Notes under the pieces: generated by a model | The model's database searches: none | The model's input: only the letters and a program-made list of their open reading frames with translations | What the model was told of the DNA's origin: nothing | Source of the DNA: Shimia haliotis | GTDB taxonomy: Bacteria > Pseudomonadota > Alphaproteobacteria > Rhodobacterales > Rhodobacteraceae | DNA length: 64,000 nucleotides | Direction of reading: 5' to 3' | Assembly (NCBI RefSeq): GCF_900114415.1 | Contig: NZ_FOSZ01000003.1 | Coordinates: 62,001-126,000 of the forward strand | Shown here: piece after piece, positions 17,851-27,788 of the stretch | Layout of the letters: every line of letters starts with the position of its first letter | Numbering within the stretch: position 1 is the first letter of the stretch | Made by a program: the position numbers and the translations under genes

Positions 17851-19296
17851 TTAGATCCCTAGAAGCGTATTCATCATGTCGTCGACGGCTTGAATGATTT
17901 TGGCATTCGCAGAATAGGCCTGTTCGATAAGCATGAGGTTTTGCATTTCAACATCGGTGTCCACACCCTGTTCCAGCTCCAGCCCGACAAGGGCGCCCTG
18001 TTGGGCGGCTGCATAACTGAGTGCGGTGTCGCTGTTCACTCGGCTTGTGGATACGGAAGAGTGCATGTTGCCAAACATCTCCGACATCGTAACGGATTTG
18101 CTACCCAAAGCATTTGAGCCTGGCACGGTCGAGGTTTGCACCACGTCCACAAGTGCCGTCAGCAGGCTATTGTTGCCCACATCCCCGGGGGTGCTGGCTC
18201 CCAATCCGTCGCGCAACCGCCAAGTTTCGCCAGCGCCGTTGGACGACACCAGAGAATTCAACTCAAGGCGGCCAGCCAGTCCGGTTTCATTCGCCGGATC
18301 AAAGGCACCGCCCGCATCCGTGAACAACCCTGCATCCCCTGCGGCGAGCGTTGGGTCCGCGCCGCTGCTCTGGAACCGGTCAACAAGGTCGCGGGCCAAG
18401 GTATCAAGCTCAGCTTGCGTGGTGACGGCTTGCTCGTCCCGGACGTCAAATTGCGCATAAAGCGTGCCGCCGGCAAGCTGTCCACCCGCTGTGGTATCAA
18501 GTGGTTTTCCGTCAATCGACAGGCCGCCCAACAGGCCGTTGGCTTGCGTCATGTGCGGCATGATGGTTGGCGTTGACGTGAACTCGACCTCACGGGCGGT
18601 CCCGTCAATCAAGGTTTCGCCGCCCATCGAAAAGAGTGCGATGCCGCCGTTCTCCCGATCCATTATCCGAACCGGAACGATTTCATTGATCTGGTCAACG
18701 ACTTGCTGTTGTTGGTCCAACAACGTAGACGTGTCTTGCCCCTGAATTGTGGCCTGAGAGATCTTCTTGTTCAGGTCTTCGGTCATGGACAACAGATCGT
18801 TTAGATCGTTGACGCTTCTGTTGATGTTTGCATCAGCCTCTTCACGCATGTCTTGTACACCGTTTGAGGCGTCATTGATGTCCTTCACCAGATTTTCGGC
18901 AGAATCCACGACACTTTGGAGCCGCACATCGCTTTCCGGGGCGGCTGTGGCTGCAATCAGTGCGGCTTCGAAATCAGAGAATTTTGCCGTCAGGCTTGAG
19001 GCTTGGTCCGGTGTACCGATCAGGGTTTCCAGACGGGTATAGAATTCGTTGGTTACGCTGTTGGCCCCGACCTCGGCGTCAGAAGACCGCCGTTCAGCAA
19101 GCAGAACCGGATCAGTGTGGCGGGTTATGCCAGTGACCATGACGCCACCGGAAACCCCGTTTTGAGCAACCGAAAGGCTGCGAACCGAATACCCTTCGGT
19201 CATCGCATTTGCGATGTTGTTGGAGGTGACTTGGGCGTTGCGGGACGCGGCCGAAAGGCCAGACATGGCGTTGGCCAGGGCTCCTGTAAGACTCAC
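17851..19296 (-). CDS. flgK: FlgK, hook-associated protein 1
   Basis: Junction protein between hook and FlgL. The 481-residue product begins with the rod/hook-type motif NAMSGLSAASRNAQVTSNNI and ends with the matching C-terminal helix YSANAKIIQAVDDMMNTLLG. In between is a long Asp/Ser/Gly-rich variable domain. It is shorter than E. coli FlgK (547), with the loss in the variable centre. It lies 41 bp after flgE. Confidence 0.94.
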   Translation of the reverse strand: MSLTGALANAMSGLSAASRNAQVTSNNIANAMTEGYSVRSLSVAQNGVSGGVMVTGITRHTDPVLLAERRSSDAEVGANSVTNEFYTRLETLIGTPDQASSLTAKFSDFEAALIAATAAPESDVRLQSVVDSAENLVKDINDASNGVQDMREEADANINRSVNDLNDLLSMTEDLNKKISQATIQGQDTSTLLDQQQQVVDQINEIVPVRIMDRENGGIALFSMGGETLIDGTAREVEFTSTPTIMPHMTQANGLLGGLSIDGKPLDTTAGGQLAGGTLYAQFDVRDEQAVTTQAELDTLARDLVDRFQSSGADPTLAAGDAGLFTDAGGAFDPANETGLAGRLELNSLVSSNGAGETWRLRDGLGASTPGDVGNNSLLTALVDVVQTSTVPGSNALGSKSVTMSEMFGNMHSSVSTSRVNSDTALSYAAAQQGALVGLELEQGVDTDVEMQNLMLIEQAYSANAKIIQAVDDMMNTLLGI

Positions 19297-19337
19297 AGCA
19301 AAGTTCCTTTCTCAGTCGGCCGCGTCATTGGGTATTA

Positions 19338-20645
19338 TCAGCGCTTGATGTTGGTGGTTTCCTGCAGCATCTCATCCACAGTTTGGATGATCTTGGCGCT
19401 GGAGCTATAGGCACGTTGGGTTTCAATCAGATCAGTCAATTCCTGCGCCACATCAGTTGCAGAGGCTTCGCGGGCATAGGAAACGATTTCACCAGTCGGA
19501 CCAGAGCCGGCATCCCAAAGGTAGAATGAGCCGCTTTCATTGGTCGGCATATAGGTGCCATAGTCCAACGTGGCCAAACCGTTCGGGTTTGCCATATCGA
19601 CCAACGGAACCTGTGCGATGGTCTTGGTGATGCCACTCGAGTAATAGGCGTTTACATTGCCGTTTTCATCAATCGTGACCGAGGTCATCGTGCTTACAGC
19701 CGCGCCATCTTTGTTGATTTGCAGCGGCGCAAAGTCATACCCGAGCTGGGTCAGGCCGTTGCTGTCTCCCGGAGTGCCAATGTCCAGCTCCAGCGGCCCA
19801 CCGGCGACGTTCAAAACTGCTGTACCGGTTGTCGGATCATATGCGCCACCGGATACAGTGGTGATTGACGCCAGCGTACCCGCGTCGGTCCGGCTGTCAT
19901 CGAATGCGAGGACGTATTCTCCAATCACGGCACCGTTGGATGCGCTGTCTGTGATCACCATGGTCCATTCGTTGGATGCGGGCATACCGGCCGCCGGCAC
20001 GGTTGGCGAAAAGGTGATATCCAGTGTCTCGGAGAAGCCAAGGTTGCCAAAATACTCGACACTCATGGTTTGCGGGGTGCCGGCTGCGCCGGCTTCGGTG
20101 TCAATGGCGGGCAAGTTAACGCCCAGCTGCAGGCTGGTGGTTGGTGACCCTTCCAGCGAGGTGGTCGAAATACGGACAGGTTCAAGCGATTCCGACGACG
20201 TGCGTGGATAGTTGGGTATGCTGCCGTCCGCATTCGCCGGCCACCCCATCAGAACCAGACCCGTGCTGGACACCAGATACCCTTGAGAGTCCGGCAGGAA
20301 CGATCCTGTAGTGGTCAGCATCATGGACGGGTTGGTCACATTCGCGTTGATTTCGGTGGCAGAGGCAACAGGAAGAAATCCACCGCCGCTGACCGCGAGG
20401 TCGGTGGCGCTGGAGGTGGATACCAGCGTGCCGCCTTCGGTGATCAATCGGCTGGTCGTCGCGGTCACACCGCCCGCAGAATAGCTGCCGCCGCCGTTGC
20501 CAGTGACCATCGACGCAAAATCAGTTTCGACTCGGCGATAGCCATACGTCCCGGAGTTCGCGATGTTGTCGGAAATTGCGCTGAGTTTTGTTGAGTTCGC
20601 AGCCAAACCCGCGACACCCGCGTTGAGCGAGGATGAAAGTGACAT
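19338..20645 (-). CDS. flgE: FlgE, flagellar hook protein
   Basis: Structural subunit of the hook. The 435-residue product has the conserved N-terminus with NSTKLSAISDNIANSGTYGY, a large Ser/Thr/Gly-rich surface region, and a C-terminal helix with ETQRAYSSSAKIIQTVDEM. It is the first gene of the flgE-flgK-flgL-flgI set and is separated from motB by 106 bp that hold a candidate CtrA box. Confidence 0.95.
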   Translation of the reverse strand: MSLSSSLNAGVAGLAANSTKLSAISDNIANSGTYGYRRVETDFASMVTGNGGGSYSAGGVTATTSRLITEGGTLVSTSSATDLAVSGGGFLPVASATEINANVTNPSMMLTTTGSFLPDSQGYLVSSTGLVLMGWPANADGSIPNYPRTSSESLEPVRISTTSLEGSPTTSLQLGVNLPAIDTEAGAAGTPQTMSVEYFGNLGFSETLDITFSPTVPAAGMPASNEWTMVITDSASNGAVIGEYVLAFDDSRTDAGTLASITTVSGGAYDPTTGTAVLNVAGGPLELDIGTPGDSNGLTQLGYDFAPLQINKDGAAVSTMTSVTIDENGNVNAYYSSGITKTIAQVPLVDMANPNGLATLDYGTYMPTNESGSFYLWDAGSGPTGEIVSYAREASATDVAQELTDLIETQRAYSSSAKIIQTVDEMLQETTNIKR

Positions 20646-20695
20646 GGTACGCCTTTCTGCTGTATCTTTCCGCTTCGGTGATAGGACGCCGGCAC

Positions 20696-20710
20696 TTAAC
20701 AGCCCGCTAA
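20696..20710. promoter_or_regulatory. Candidate CtrA box upstream of flgE
   Basis: TTAA-N7-CTAA, one mismatch from the full CtrA site, 51 bp upstream of the flgE start. Its right half is also one arm of a 7-bp inverted repeat (CCGCTAA at 20704-20710, TTAGCGG at 20722-20728). Confidence 0.5.
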
Positions 20711-20751
20711 CGGATAAAATCTTAGCGGTTTAAAGCGATTGAAACCGGGTG

Positions 20752-21573
20752 TCAGTCGCGCAGCAGGATGATTTCAATGCGATTGTTGCGCACGTCCCGT
20801 GGCACATGAGACACCAATTCCCGATCCGCATGGCCAACGACCCTGTTGATACGGTGTTTCGGGGTGCCGAACCTTTGCATCAAGACCCGAACCGCTTCCG
20901 CGCGCCCTGTGGACTGATCCCACACGCTCGATTCGCGCAAAATGATGGGCTCCGCACGCACATGTCCTTCGATGGCCACGTCATTGGCCACCGATTGTGC
21001 CGCCTTTGCAATGATCTCGACCAGATCAATCATGATCGGCGTAGGCGAGGTCGAATTCTCCGCAAACAGAGGATCGTCTGGCGCATCATAAAGTTCGATG
21101 ACCAGGCCTTCATCCGTCAAGCGTGTCACAACGTGCTTTTTCAGGTTGTCATTCAGGAAACTCTCACCTCCACCACCGACAAGAAAATCTTGAACAGCGG
21201 CAAGGTCGTCGCTGGTGCCCACTGTCACGTTTTCCTTAGAGTCTTCGGTGCCCGGAGTGCCGCTTTGCTCGGTCGGCAGCCCGCCTCGTCCAGATCGCGC
21301 CAAAAGCTGTTCTTCGGTCACGCTTTTGCCGCCAAACATGTGGCTGCCACCGCCCGCAATCCGATTGATCGGAATGGTCGGGCTGAAGTATTGCGCCAAC
21401 CCAAGACGTTGTTCTTCCGAAGTGGCATTGATCAACCACATCAATAGAAAAAACGCCATCATCGCCGTTACAAAATCCGCATAGGCAATCTTCCACGCCC
21501 CGCCGTGGTGGGCGCTGTTGATGACCACCTTTTTACGTTTGATGATAATTGGCCGGTTGGACGTGTCTGCCAT
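20752..21573 (-). CDS. motB: MotB, flagellar stator subunit
   Basis: Anchors the stator to peptidoglycan and carries the proton-binding residue. I place the start at ATG 21573 (MADTSNRP); an upstream in-frame ATG at 21609 adds 12 unlikely residues. The 273-residue product has a basic N-terminus, one membrane helix with the key Asp33 in AYADFVTAMMAFFLLMWLI, a Gly/Ser-rich plug and linker, and a C-terminal OmpA-like domain with IEGHVRAE and VVGHADRE and a closing NNRIEIILLRD. It is separate from motA (9.2-10.1 kb), unlike the enterobacterial pair. Confidence 0.95.
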   Translation of the reverse strand: MADTSNRPIIIKRKKVVINSAHHGGAWKIAYADFVTAMMAFFLLMWLINATSEEQRLGLAQYFSPTIPINRIAGGGSHMFGGKSVTEEQLLARSGRGGLPTEQSGTPGTEDSKENVTVGTSDDLAAVQDFLVGGGGESFLNDNLKKHVVTRLTDEGLVIELYDAPDDPLFAENSTSPTPIMIDLVEIIAKAAQSVANDVAIEGHVRAEPIILRESSVWDQSTGRAEAVRVLMQRFGTPKHRINRVVGHADRELVSHVPRDVRNNRIEIILLRD

Positions 21574-21621
21574 GTCGGGATCCAGAAGTTTCGGGCAAGT
21601 TCCACCCATAGGCAGGAGCCC

Positions 21622-21636
21622 TTACCTCAGCCTTAA
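21622..21636. promoter_or_regulatory. Candidate CtrA box upstream of motB
   Basis: TTAC-N7-TTAA, one mismatch from the full CtrA site, 48 bp upstream of the motB start and in the same position relative to its gene as the flgE box. Confidence 0.48.
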
Positions 21637-21661
21637 TGCCCTCCGGTTTTTGTGGATGATC

Positions 21662-22366
21662 TTATTCAATCCCACGCGGCTGTCCGGGATCGCGTGCCAA
21701 ATCCAACCTCAGACGTTCCATGACATCTTCGCGCGGCAAACCCGCAGGGATTGCAGGCAACACTTCGACCTTGATCGTTCCGGGAAACTTCAACCAAGTG
21801 TTATGTGGCCAGCACTGCCCCGAATTCACCAAAACCGGAACGACCGGCACGTTGGACAGCTGATACAACGCCCCGACACCTGCCTGCAATTTCGTCCCCC
21901 CTTCAACGCGGCGGGTTCCGGACGGAAAAATCAAGAGTTTTCTACCCGATGCAATGGTCTCTGCACCGCGCTTAAAGCCGTCCCGTATCGCGTCTGTGTT
22001 TTTGGTTTGAGGCACGGGAATATGACCCATTTTGCGGGCGATCGGGCCAAAAACCGGATATGAAAAGATCGGCTCCTTTGCGTACATCACGGGGCGATCC
22101 ATAATGTGCTGAAAATAAAGAGTTTCCCACGTGCTCTCATGCTGGGACGCGATAAGAACCGGACCGTCAGGAAGGTTTTTTATCCCTTTGACCTCATAAG
22201 AGATGCCGCAAAAACAGCGCAGCCCGAAGGCCTGCAGCCGCAAATACAGGGCGCAAACCGCGTGTGTGACTGGCGCTGGTAGCAGAATGATCGGGAACAA
22301 CAAAAGAAATGGGATCGCCAAGGTGACAGAGACTACATAAAAACCCAAAGACCGCAGGTACGTCAT
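21662..22366 (-). CDS. plsC: 1-acyl-sn-glycerol-3-phosphate acyltransferase (PlsC-like)
   Basis: Adds the second acyl chain in phosphatidic acid synthesis at the inner membrane. From ATG 22366 the product has about 234 residues: an N-terminal membrane segment (to about residue 25), then the acyltransferase motif I as QHESTWETL (H-x4-E, a known variant of H-x4-D), motif II around AKEPIFSYPVFGP, and motif III as FPSGTRR. Two further in-frame ATGs upstream (22393, 22447) lack clear ribosome sites. It is divergent from tamA. The Glu in place of the usual Asp also occurs in related alphaproteobacterial enzymes. Confidence 0.85.
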   Translation of the reverse strand: MTYLRSLGFYVVSVTLAIPFLLLFPIILLPAPVTHAVCALYLRLQAFGLRCFCGISYEVKGIKNLPDGPVLIASQHESTWETLYFQHIMDRPVMYAKEPIFSYPVFGPIARKMGHIPVPQTKNTDAIRDGFKRGAETIASGRKLLIFPSGTRRVEGGTKLQAGVGALYQLSNVPVVPVLVNSGQCWPHNTWLKFPGTIKVEVLPAIPAGLPREDVMERLRLDLARDPGQPRGIE

Positions 22367-22569
22367 TGTTGTCACAGGCGCCTTTGCGATCATGTCAAAG
22401 TCCGTTGAATAAGGGAGCGGTAGGAGCAACCGGCAAGCGCGCCGCACAAGGCAAGGATATCATATTTTTCTCCCGTTTCGGTATATGGTCAAATCCAAGA
22501 CCTTGGGCTAGGGTTAATTCTATTATCGGATGTGGCTGCGAAGGCCGACGCTGTGTGAAGGTTTTTGGA

Positions 22570-24384
22570 ATGAAAGCGCGAACAGGCAAGCTTGCACACC
22601 ATTGCTGGAAATTTCGTTTTGTCTGCCTTTTGTCTACTCTCTTTCTTCCAGGTTTTGCATCTGCGTTTGAAGCGCGATTGTCGGGTGTGCCCGAGGACGA
22701 TCCGCTGTTTTCCTCACTCACCTCTTCATCTTTGGTGTTTCAGGCACAGCAAGACTCTGTAACAGACGGCCAGGACATCGTTGCCGCCGCTCAGGCGGAC
22801 TACAAACGTCTGATCGGAACACTCTATGCAGCCGGATATTTCGGGCCTTCGATCCGAATCCGCATTGATGGGCGCGAGGCTGCTGATCTTTCGCCCTTTG
22901 CCAATCTCACTTCGATCAGGCAAATTGTCCTGGAAGTGGAAACTGGGCCACATTTCAAATTCGGGACAGCGCAGGTTGCTCCTGTCGCTCCGGATACTGA
23001 GTTGCCGGAAACCTTTGCCAGTGGCGAGCCTGCCTCAATTGCCGCTATTCAAGATGCCGCTGTCGCAGCGGTTGACGGCTGGCGCGCCAAGGGGCACGCC
23101 AAAGCCGATATCAAAGACCAGTCGATCACTGCCAATCACCGCTCCGCTGAACTTGACGCCGAAGTGGCCATTGATCCTGGCCCCGAGTTGACCTTTGGTA
23201 ACCTGATCTACCAAGGCGGATCGGACGTGCGCGAAAGCCGCGTACACCGGATCACCAACCTGCCGACAGGTGAACGCTTTGATCCCGAGGAAGCGCGCCG
23301 CGCCGCGACGAGATTGCGCCGCACAGGCACGTTCCGCGCGGTTGACCTGCGTGAAGCTGAGACCCCGAATCCTGACGGCTCGCTTGATATGGTGCTCACC
23401 CTTGTTGACGACCGGAAACGTCGCATCGGATTTGGTGCCGAACTCGAAAGCAGCGATGGCCTAAGCCTTTCGGCGTACTGGCTGCACCGCAACCTGCGCG
23501 GCGGTGCCGAGCGGCTGCGATTTGATGCCTCTATCGAAAACATCGGGGCTCAGTCAGGCGGCACCAACTTCCGTATCGGGACACTTTATTCCCGACCGGC
23601 AACCTTTGAGGCAGACACAGAACTGACGGTTGGCTTTGAAATCAAACAAGAAGACGAGCCACTTTATTTTCTGCGGCAGGTCGGGACCACTGTCGGTCTG
23701 CGCCGAGTGCATTCAGAGCGGTTTGAAACTGAAATCGGCCTAGGTGTCTTTATTTCCGAAGTGGACGACAACTTTGGCGTCCGCGACTTTTCGATCTACG
23801 GGGTTCCGTTTCGCGTAAAATACGATGCGCGTGACAATATCGCAGATCCGACACGGGGGTATTATATTGGCGCCACGGCCTTTCCGTATCTCGGTTATTC
23901 CGACGCCACCAATGCGCTCTATGTGACTGGTGACGCCCGCTTCTATCGTGGCTTTGGGATGGACAATCGGGTGATTGCGGCTGCGCGTGTTCAGATCGGG
24001 TCCATTATTGGCCCGACCATTCGAGAAACGCCGCCGGATCTTTTGTTCTTTTCCGGGGGCGGTGGCACGGTCCGTGGCCAACCTTATCAGTCCAACTTTG
24101 TGTCTGTTGGTGGCATCGACAGTGGCGGCTTGTCCTTCCTCGGTTTGTCCGGCGAACTGCGCGTGAAAGTCACGCAGCAGATTTCCGCGGTCGCCTTTTA
24201 TGACGCCGGTTTCGTAGGTGAGACCGCCAACCCCACAGGGCCTGGCAACTTTCATGCTGGTGCAGGTCTTGGTGCTCGCTACAACACCGGTTTTGGCCCC
24301 CTGCGCGTCGACCTCGGTTTGCCAGTGTCGGGTGACACAACGGGTGGGCCGCAACTCTACATCGGCATCGGGCACGCTTTCTGA
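22570..24384 (+). CDS. tamA: TamA, outer-membrane BamA-family assembly protein
   Basis: Outer-membrane barrel of the translocation and assembly module. I choose ATG 22570, preceded by GAAGG eight bases upstream; a GTG at 22555 is also possible. The 604-residue product has a signal peptide (about residues 15-32, ending FASAFE), about three POTRA domains (to about residue 260), and a C-terminal beta-barrel with the Omp85 signature GGGGTVRGQPY and a final strand ending in GIGHAF. Its stop overlaps the ATG of tamB (TGATG), so the pair is translationally coupled. Confidence 0.93.
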   Translation: MKARTGKLAHHCWKFRFVCLLSTLFLPGFASAFEARLSGVPEDDPLFSSLTSSSLVFQAQQDSVTDGQDIVAAAQADYKRLIGTLYAAGYFGPSIRIRIDGREAADLSPFANLTSIRQIVLEVETGPHFKFGTAQVAPVAPDTELPETFASGEPASIAAIQDAAVAAVDGWRAKGHAKADIKDQSITANHRSAELDAEVAIDPGPELTFGNLIYQGGSDVRESRVHRITNLPTGERFDPEEARRAATRLRRTGTFRAVDLREAETPNPDGSLDMVLTLVDDRKRRIGFGAELESSDGLSLSAYWLHRNLRGGAERLRFDASIENIGAQSGGTNFRIGTLYSRPATFEADTELTVGFEIKQEDEPLYFLRQVGTTVGLRRVHSERFETEIGLGVFISEVDDNFGVRDFSIYGVPFRVKYDARDNIADPTRGYYIGATAFPYLGYSDATNALYVTGDARFYRGFGMDNRVIAAARVQIGSIIGPTIRETPPDLLFFSGGGGTVRGQPYQSNFVSVGGIDSGGLSFLGLSGELRVKVTQQISAVAFYDAGFVGETANPTGPGNFHAGAGLGARYNTGFGPLRVDLGLPVSGDTTGGPQLYIGIGHAF

Positions 24385-27300
24385 TGCGCTGGCTTGCTGT
24401 TCTCCTCTTGGCACTCATGCCACTGTCACTTTTTGCGCAGTCGGACGATACTCCGGAAGCCAGCGAAGAAGACAAGGGCATGCTGGCAAACTTCATCGAA
24501 GACTCGCTCTCCGGTGCGGGGCGAAAGGTCGAAATTATCGGCCTGCGCGGGGCGATCAGTTCCGAAGCCACGCTGCGGGAACTGAGGATTTCGGATGATG
24601 ATGGCGTGTGGTTGTCTCTATCCGGCGTCACGCTCAATTGGAATCGTCTCGCGGTGCTGGCGGGGAATTTCGACGTCAATCAGCTTAAGGCAGATGCCAT
24701 AGCGCTGCATCGCATTCCAAAGACGACTCCAGACCCGCAAGCCCCCAAAGCCGAAGCCACGCCTTTTTCACTGCCGGAACTTCCCGTCAGTATCAATATC
24801 GCCGATCTCGCCGCGACCAGAATCGACATTGGCGAGGCCGTCCTCGGGGAGCCTCTGGCGCTCTCGTTACAGGCCAAACTGATCCTGTCGGGGGGCGAGG
24901 GCGAGGCCTTGCTGAATGCCACACGCCTTGACGGGCCTTCCGGCCACTTCCTTGTCGATGCGGCCTATTCCAATGCCTCCCGTGAATTGCGTCTCGACCT
25001 CAACGCTTCCGAAGCGGCCGGCGGAATTGTCACCACCCTTGCTGGCATTCCTGGTGAGCCGGCGATCAAAATGACTACATTGGGCGCTGGGCCGATTGAT
25101 GATTTCTCCGCCGATATCCGCCTTTCGAGTGCCGGACAGGATCGTCTGGTTGGCCAAGTGGTTCTTGGGGCGGAAGCTCTTCCTGACGATGCAGCCGCGT
25201 TGGTGCGCACAATAAGCGCCGATCTGCGCGGCGATATCGCGCCGCTATTTGATGAAGAATACCGTCGCTTCTTTGGCTCAGACATTGGTCTGACCACATT
25301 TGCTCGCCTGTTCCCGGACGGGAGTCTGACATTGGAAAACCTCGCGCTTTGGACCGCGTCGTTGAATCTCGCTGGGGACTTGGAAATTGGGGCCAACGGC
25401 ATGCCGCAACAGTTTGGCCTGAACTTGCGGATGCGTGATCCGCAAAATCAGCGCATGTTGCTGCCGGTGGGGGGCGACCCGATCTATTTGCAGGCGGCCA
25501 ACATTACCGCCAGCTTTGATCACGAAACCGGCGATCGTTGGGCGCTAAGTGGCACTGTTGACGGGTTGGACACCGCAGCGGTCGGTCTGTCTCGCCTCGG
25601 TTTGACCGGTGCCGGAATCATCAACCCGAAATCGCCCCTAAGGGTCTCTGCCGATCTCTTACTGGATATGGCTGGCCTGCGTATGGAAGACGCAGGCCTG
25701 TCTGAGGCAATTGGAACTGACGCGACCTTTGCCGCCAATCTTTTGTGGAACGAAGGCGCGGATCTCGAGCTTTCGTCTTTTGAATTGCTTTCCGGCGGCT
25801 TGGTCGCGCGCGGCGGCGCCACGATCAATGGGCTCGACGAGAGCTTTTCCGTTGATGGTGCCGCGAGCCTTCTGGTGCCGGACATCGCACGGTTCTCGGC
25901 CATCGCAGGGCGCGATCTAGGAGGTGACCTTTTTGCCGACATCGACGGAGAGTTTGCCGCAATTGATGGGGTGTTTGACGGCACGCTGTTTGCGCGCACC
26001 AATAACCTGATTGTCGGCATCCCGCAGGTTGATGCGCTGACAAAAGGTGAAAGCACGTTGTCGGTTTCAGCGGCGCGGACGTTTGACGGCATCACAGTGC
26101 GCGAATTTCGGTTGGGCAATGACTCCGTGCAGGTCGAAGCCGAGGGCGCTCTTTCAAGCACATCAGGCGATATCACCTTTGCGGCTGCGCTGACAGATGC
26201 AGCCCTCGTGTTGCCAGACATCTCCGGTCCGGCCAAAGCGTCCGGTCGTTTGCAGCTTGTGGATGGCTCCTGGAAACTCGATGCCAGCGCTGAAGCACCC
26301 GCGGAAACCACTGCAAAGGTGACGGCGACTTTGCCGCCTGACGGTGGCGTGAAGGCTGACGTTGATCTGCGCATGGGGCAGGTCGAGGTCTTTGTGCCGT
26401 CCTTGCCTGGGGTAGCGACCATCGCAGGCACAGTTGCACAATCCGGTGACTTGTTTGATGTCGAACTCAAAGGAACCGGCCCGTTCAACTCCGCAATCAA
26501 CGGCGCGGGGATGGTTGACCCGACCGGCAACAAAAATGACCTGAAACTTACCGGTTCCGTGCCCTTGGCAGCCGCGAATCCCGTGCTGCACCCAAACTCT
26601 ATTCAAGGCACCGCGCAATTGGACATGCGCCTAGCGGGCCCGCTGGAATTGGGCGCGCTCAGCGGCACTGTCTCCCTGGGCGACGCCCGTTTTGCTTTGC
26701 CGGATTTACGTATGGCCTTCAGCGAAATCGGCGGGACCGTCAGGCTCGACAACTCGGTTGCTGCAGTGGATATGACCACCACCTATTCCGGCGGAGGGCA
26801 GATTGCGGTTAACGGCACAATCGGTCTTACGCCGCCCTTCAACGCGAACCTGCCGGTACGCCTGATTGGCATCACCCATCAGGAAGGACGCCTCCTGGAA
26901 ACTTCTGTTGAGGGAGCGATTACGCTGTCTGGGCCTCTCACTGGTGGCGGCACGATTGCGGGCGATCTGGTGCTGGGCAAAACGGACGTTCGGATTTCAG
27001 AGGCCTCGATTGGTGGGATCGGCGGTGTCCCCGATATTTCCCACGTTTCAGAGCCTCATAGTGCGCATTCCACGCGGCTGCGTGCCGGTTTGATCAAACC
27101 CGAAAGCAGCAGCTCCAACAGCAGCCCGCCTTTCAATCTTGACCTCTCTGTGCGCACGGGCGATCGCATCAACGTATCAGGCCTCGGTCTCGACAGCGAC
27201 TTCGAAGGGGCCCTGAAACTTGGCGGAACCACTGCCAATGTAATTCCCGAAGGCGGCCTCGAGCTGACCCGTGGGCGGATGAATTTCCTTGGTAAGTCTC

Positions 27301-27788
27301 TGGAGATTACAGAAGGCCTGATTGCGCTTGCTGGCGGATTTGATCCGACAGTACGCATTGTCGCGGTGTCCGAGCAGAAAGATGCGACCATCAGCCTGAC
27401 CGTCGAGGGGGGGCTCGATGATCCCGAAATCGTGCTTAGCTCGGATCCGGATTTGCCTGAGGACGAAGTTCTGTCGCAGCTTCTCTTTGGGCGCGATATT
27501 TCCAGCATTTCGCCGCTTCAGGCCATTCAGCTTGCCACCACCGTTGCCGCAATGAGCCGTGGGGGCGGCGGTGGTGGGTTGTTTACCCTGACCAGCGACG
27601 GCGGCGGGGCCGGCCTGACCACCGGTGGATATTTGGGGCAAAACCTTTATACGGAGATCGGTGTCGACAGCAGTGGCAAAAGCACCATCGACCTTAATCT
27701 CGACGTCAATGACAAGGTCACAGTTAAGGGGCGCGTGAACTCCGAAAACGAAACCGGAATCGGTGTTTTCTATCAGCGCGACTATTGA
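24384..27788 (+). CDS. tamB: TamB, periplasm-spanning lipid/OMP assembly protein
   Basis: Inner-membrane-anchored bridging protein that works with TamA; TamB-family proteins are AsmA-like bridges linked to outer-membrane biogenesis and phospholipid transport. The 1134 residues start with a signal-anchor (residues 1-18), continue with long AsmA-like beta repeats, and end in the conserved DUF490 domain with DPTVRIVAVSEQKDATISL, LSSDPDLPEDEVLSQLLFG and a last strand GIGVFYQRDY. The length is close to that of E. coli TamB (1259). Its end overlaps a convergent TetR gene by 7 bp. Confidence 0.93.
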   Translation: MRWLAVLLLALMPLSLFAQSDDTPEASEEDKGMLANFIEDSLSGAGRKVEIIGLRGAISSEATLRELRISDDDGVWLSLSGVTLNWNRLAVLAGNFDVNQLKADAIALHRIPKTTPDPQAPKAEATPFSLPELPVSINIADLAATRIDIGEAVLGEPLALSLQAKLILSGGEGEALLNATRLDGPSGHFLVDAAYSNASRELRLDLNASEAAGGIVTTLAGIPGEPAIKMTTLGAGPIDDFSADIRLSSAGQDRLVGQVVLGAEALPDDAAALVRTISADLRGDIAPLFDEEYRRFFGSDIGLTTFARLFPDGSLTLENLALWTASLNLAGDLEIGANGMPQQFGLNLRMRDPQNQRMLLPVGGDPIYLQAANITASFDHETGDRWALSGTVDGLDTAAVGLSRLGLTGAGIINPKSPLRVSADLLLDMAGLRMEDAGLSEAIGTDATFAANLLWNEGADLELSSFELLSGGLVARGGATINGLDESFSVDGAASLLVPDIARFSAIAGRDLGGDLFADIDGEFAAIDGVFDGTLFARTNNLIVGIPQVDALTKGESTLSVSAARTFDGITVREFRLGNDSVQVEAEGALSSTSGDITFAAALTDAALVLPDISGPAKASGRLQLVDGSWKLDASAEAPAETTAKVTATLPPDGGVKADVDLRMGQVEVFVPSLPGVATIAGTVAQSGDLFDVELKGTGPFNSAINGAGMVDPTGNKNDLKLTGSVPLAAANPVLHPNSIQGTAQLDMRLAGPLELGALSGTVSLGDARFALPDLRMAFSEIGGTVRLDNSVAAVDMTTTYSGGGQIAVNGTIGLTPPFNANLPVRLIGITHQEGRLLETSVEGAITLSGPLTGGGTIAGDLVLGKTDVRISEASIGGIGGVPDISHVSEPHSAHSTRLRAGLIKPESSSSNSSPPFNLDLSVRTGDRINVSGLGLDSDFEGALKLGGTTANVIPEGGLELTRGRMNFLGKSLEITEGLIALAGGFDPTVRIVAVSEQKDATISLTVEGGLDDPEIVLSSDPDLPEDEVLSQLLFGRDISSISPLQAIQLATTVAAMSRGGGGGGLFTLTSDGGGAGLTTGGYLGQNLYTEIGVDSSGKSTIDLNLDVNDKVTVKGRVNSENETGIGVFYQRDY

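Noticed and set aside
20646..20751. A possible sigma-28 type promoter (TTAAG with a CACCGAAG-like -10) upstream of flgE
   Set aside because: The -10 match is poor and the same TTAA is better explained as part of a CtrA-type box.
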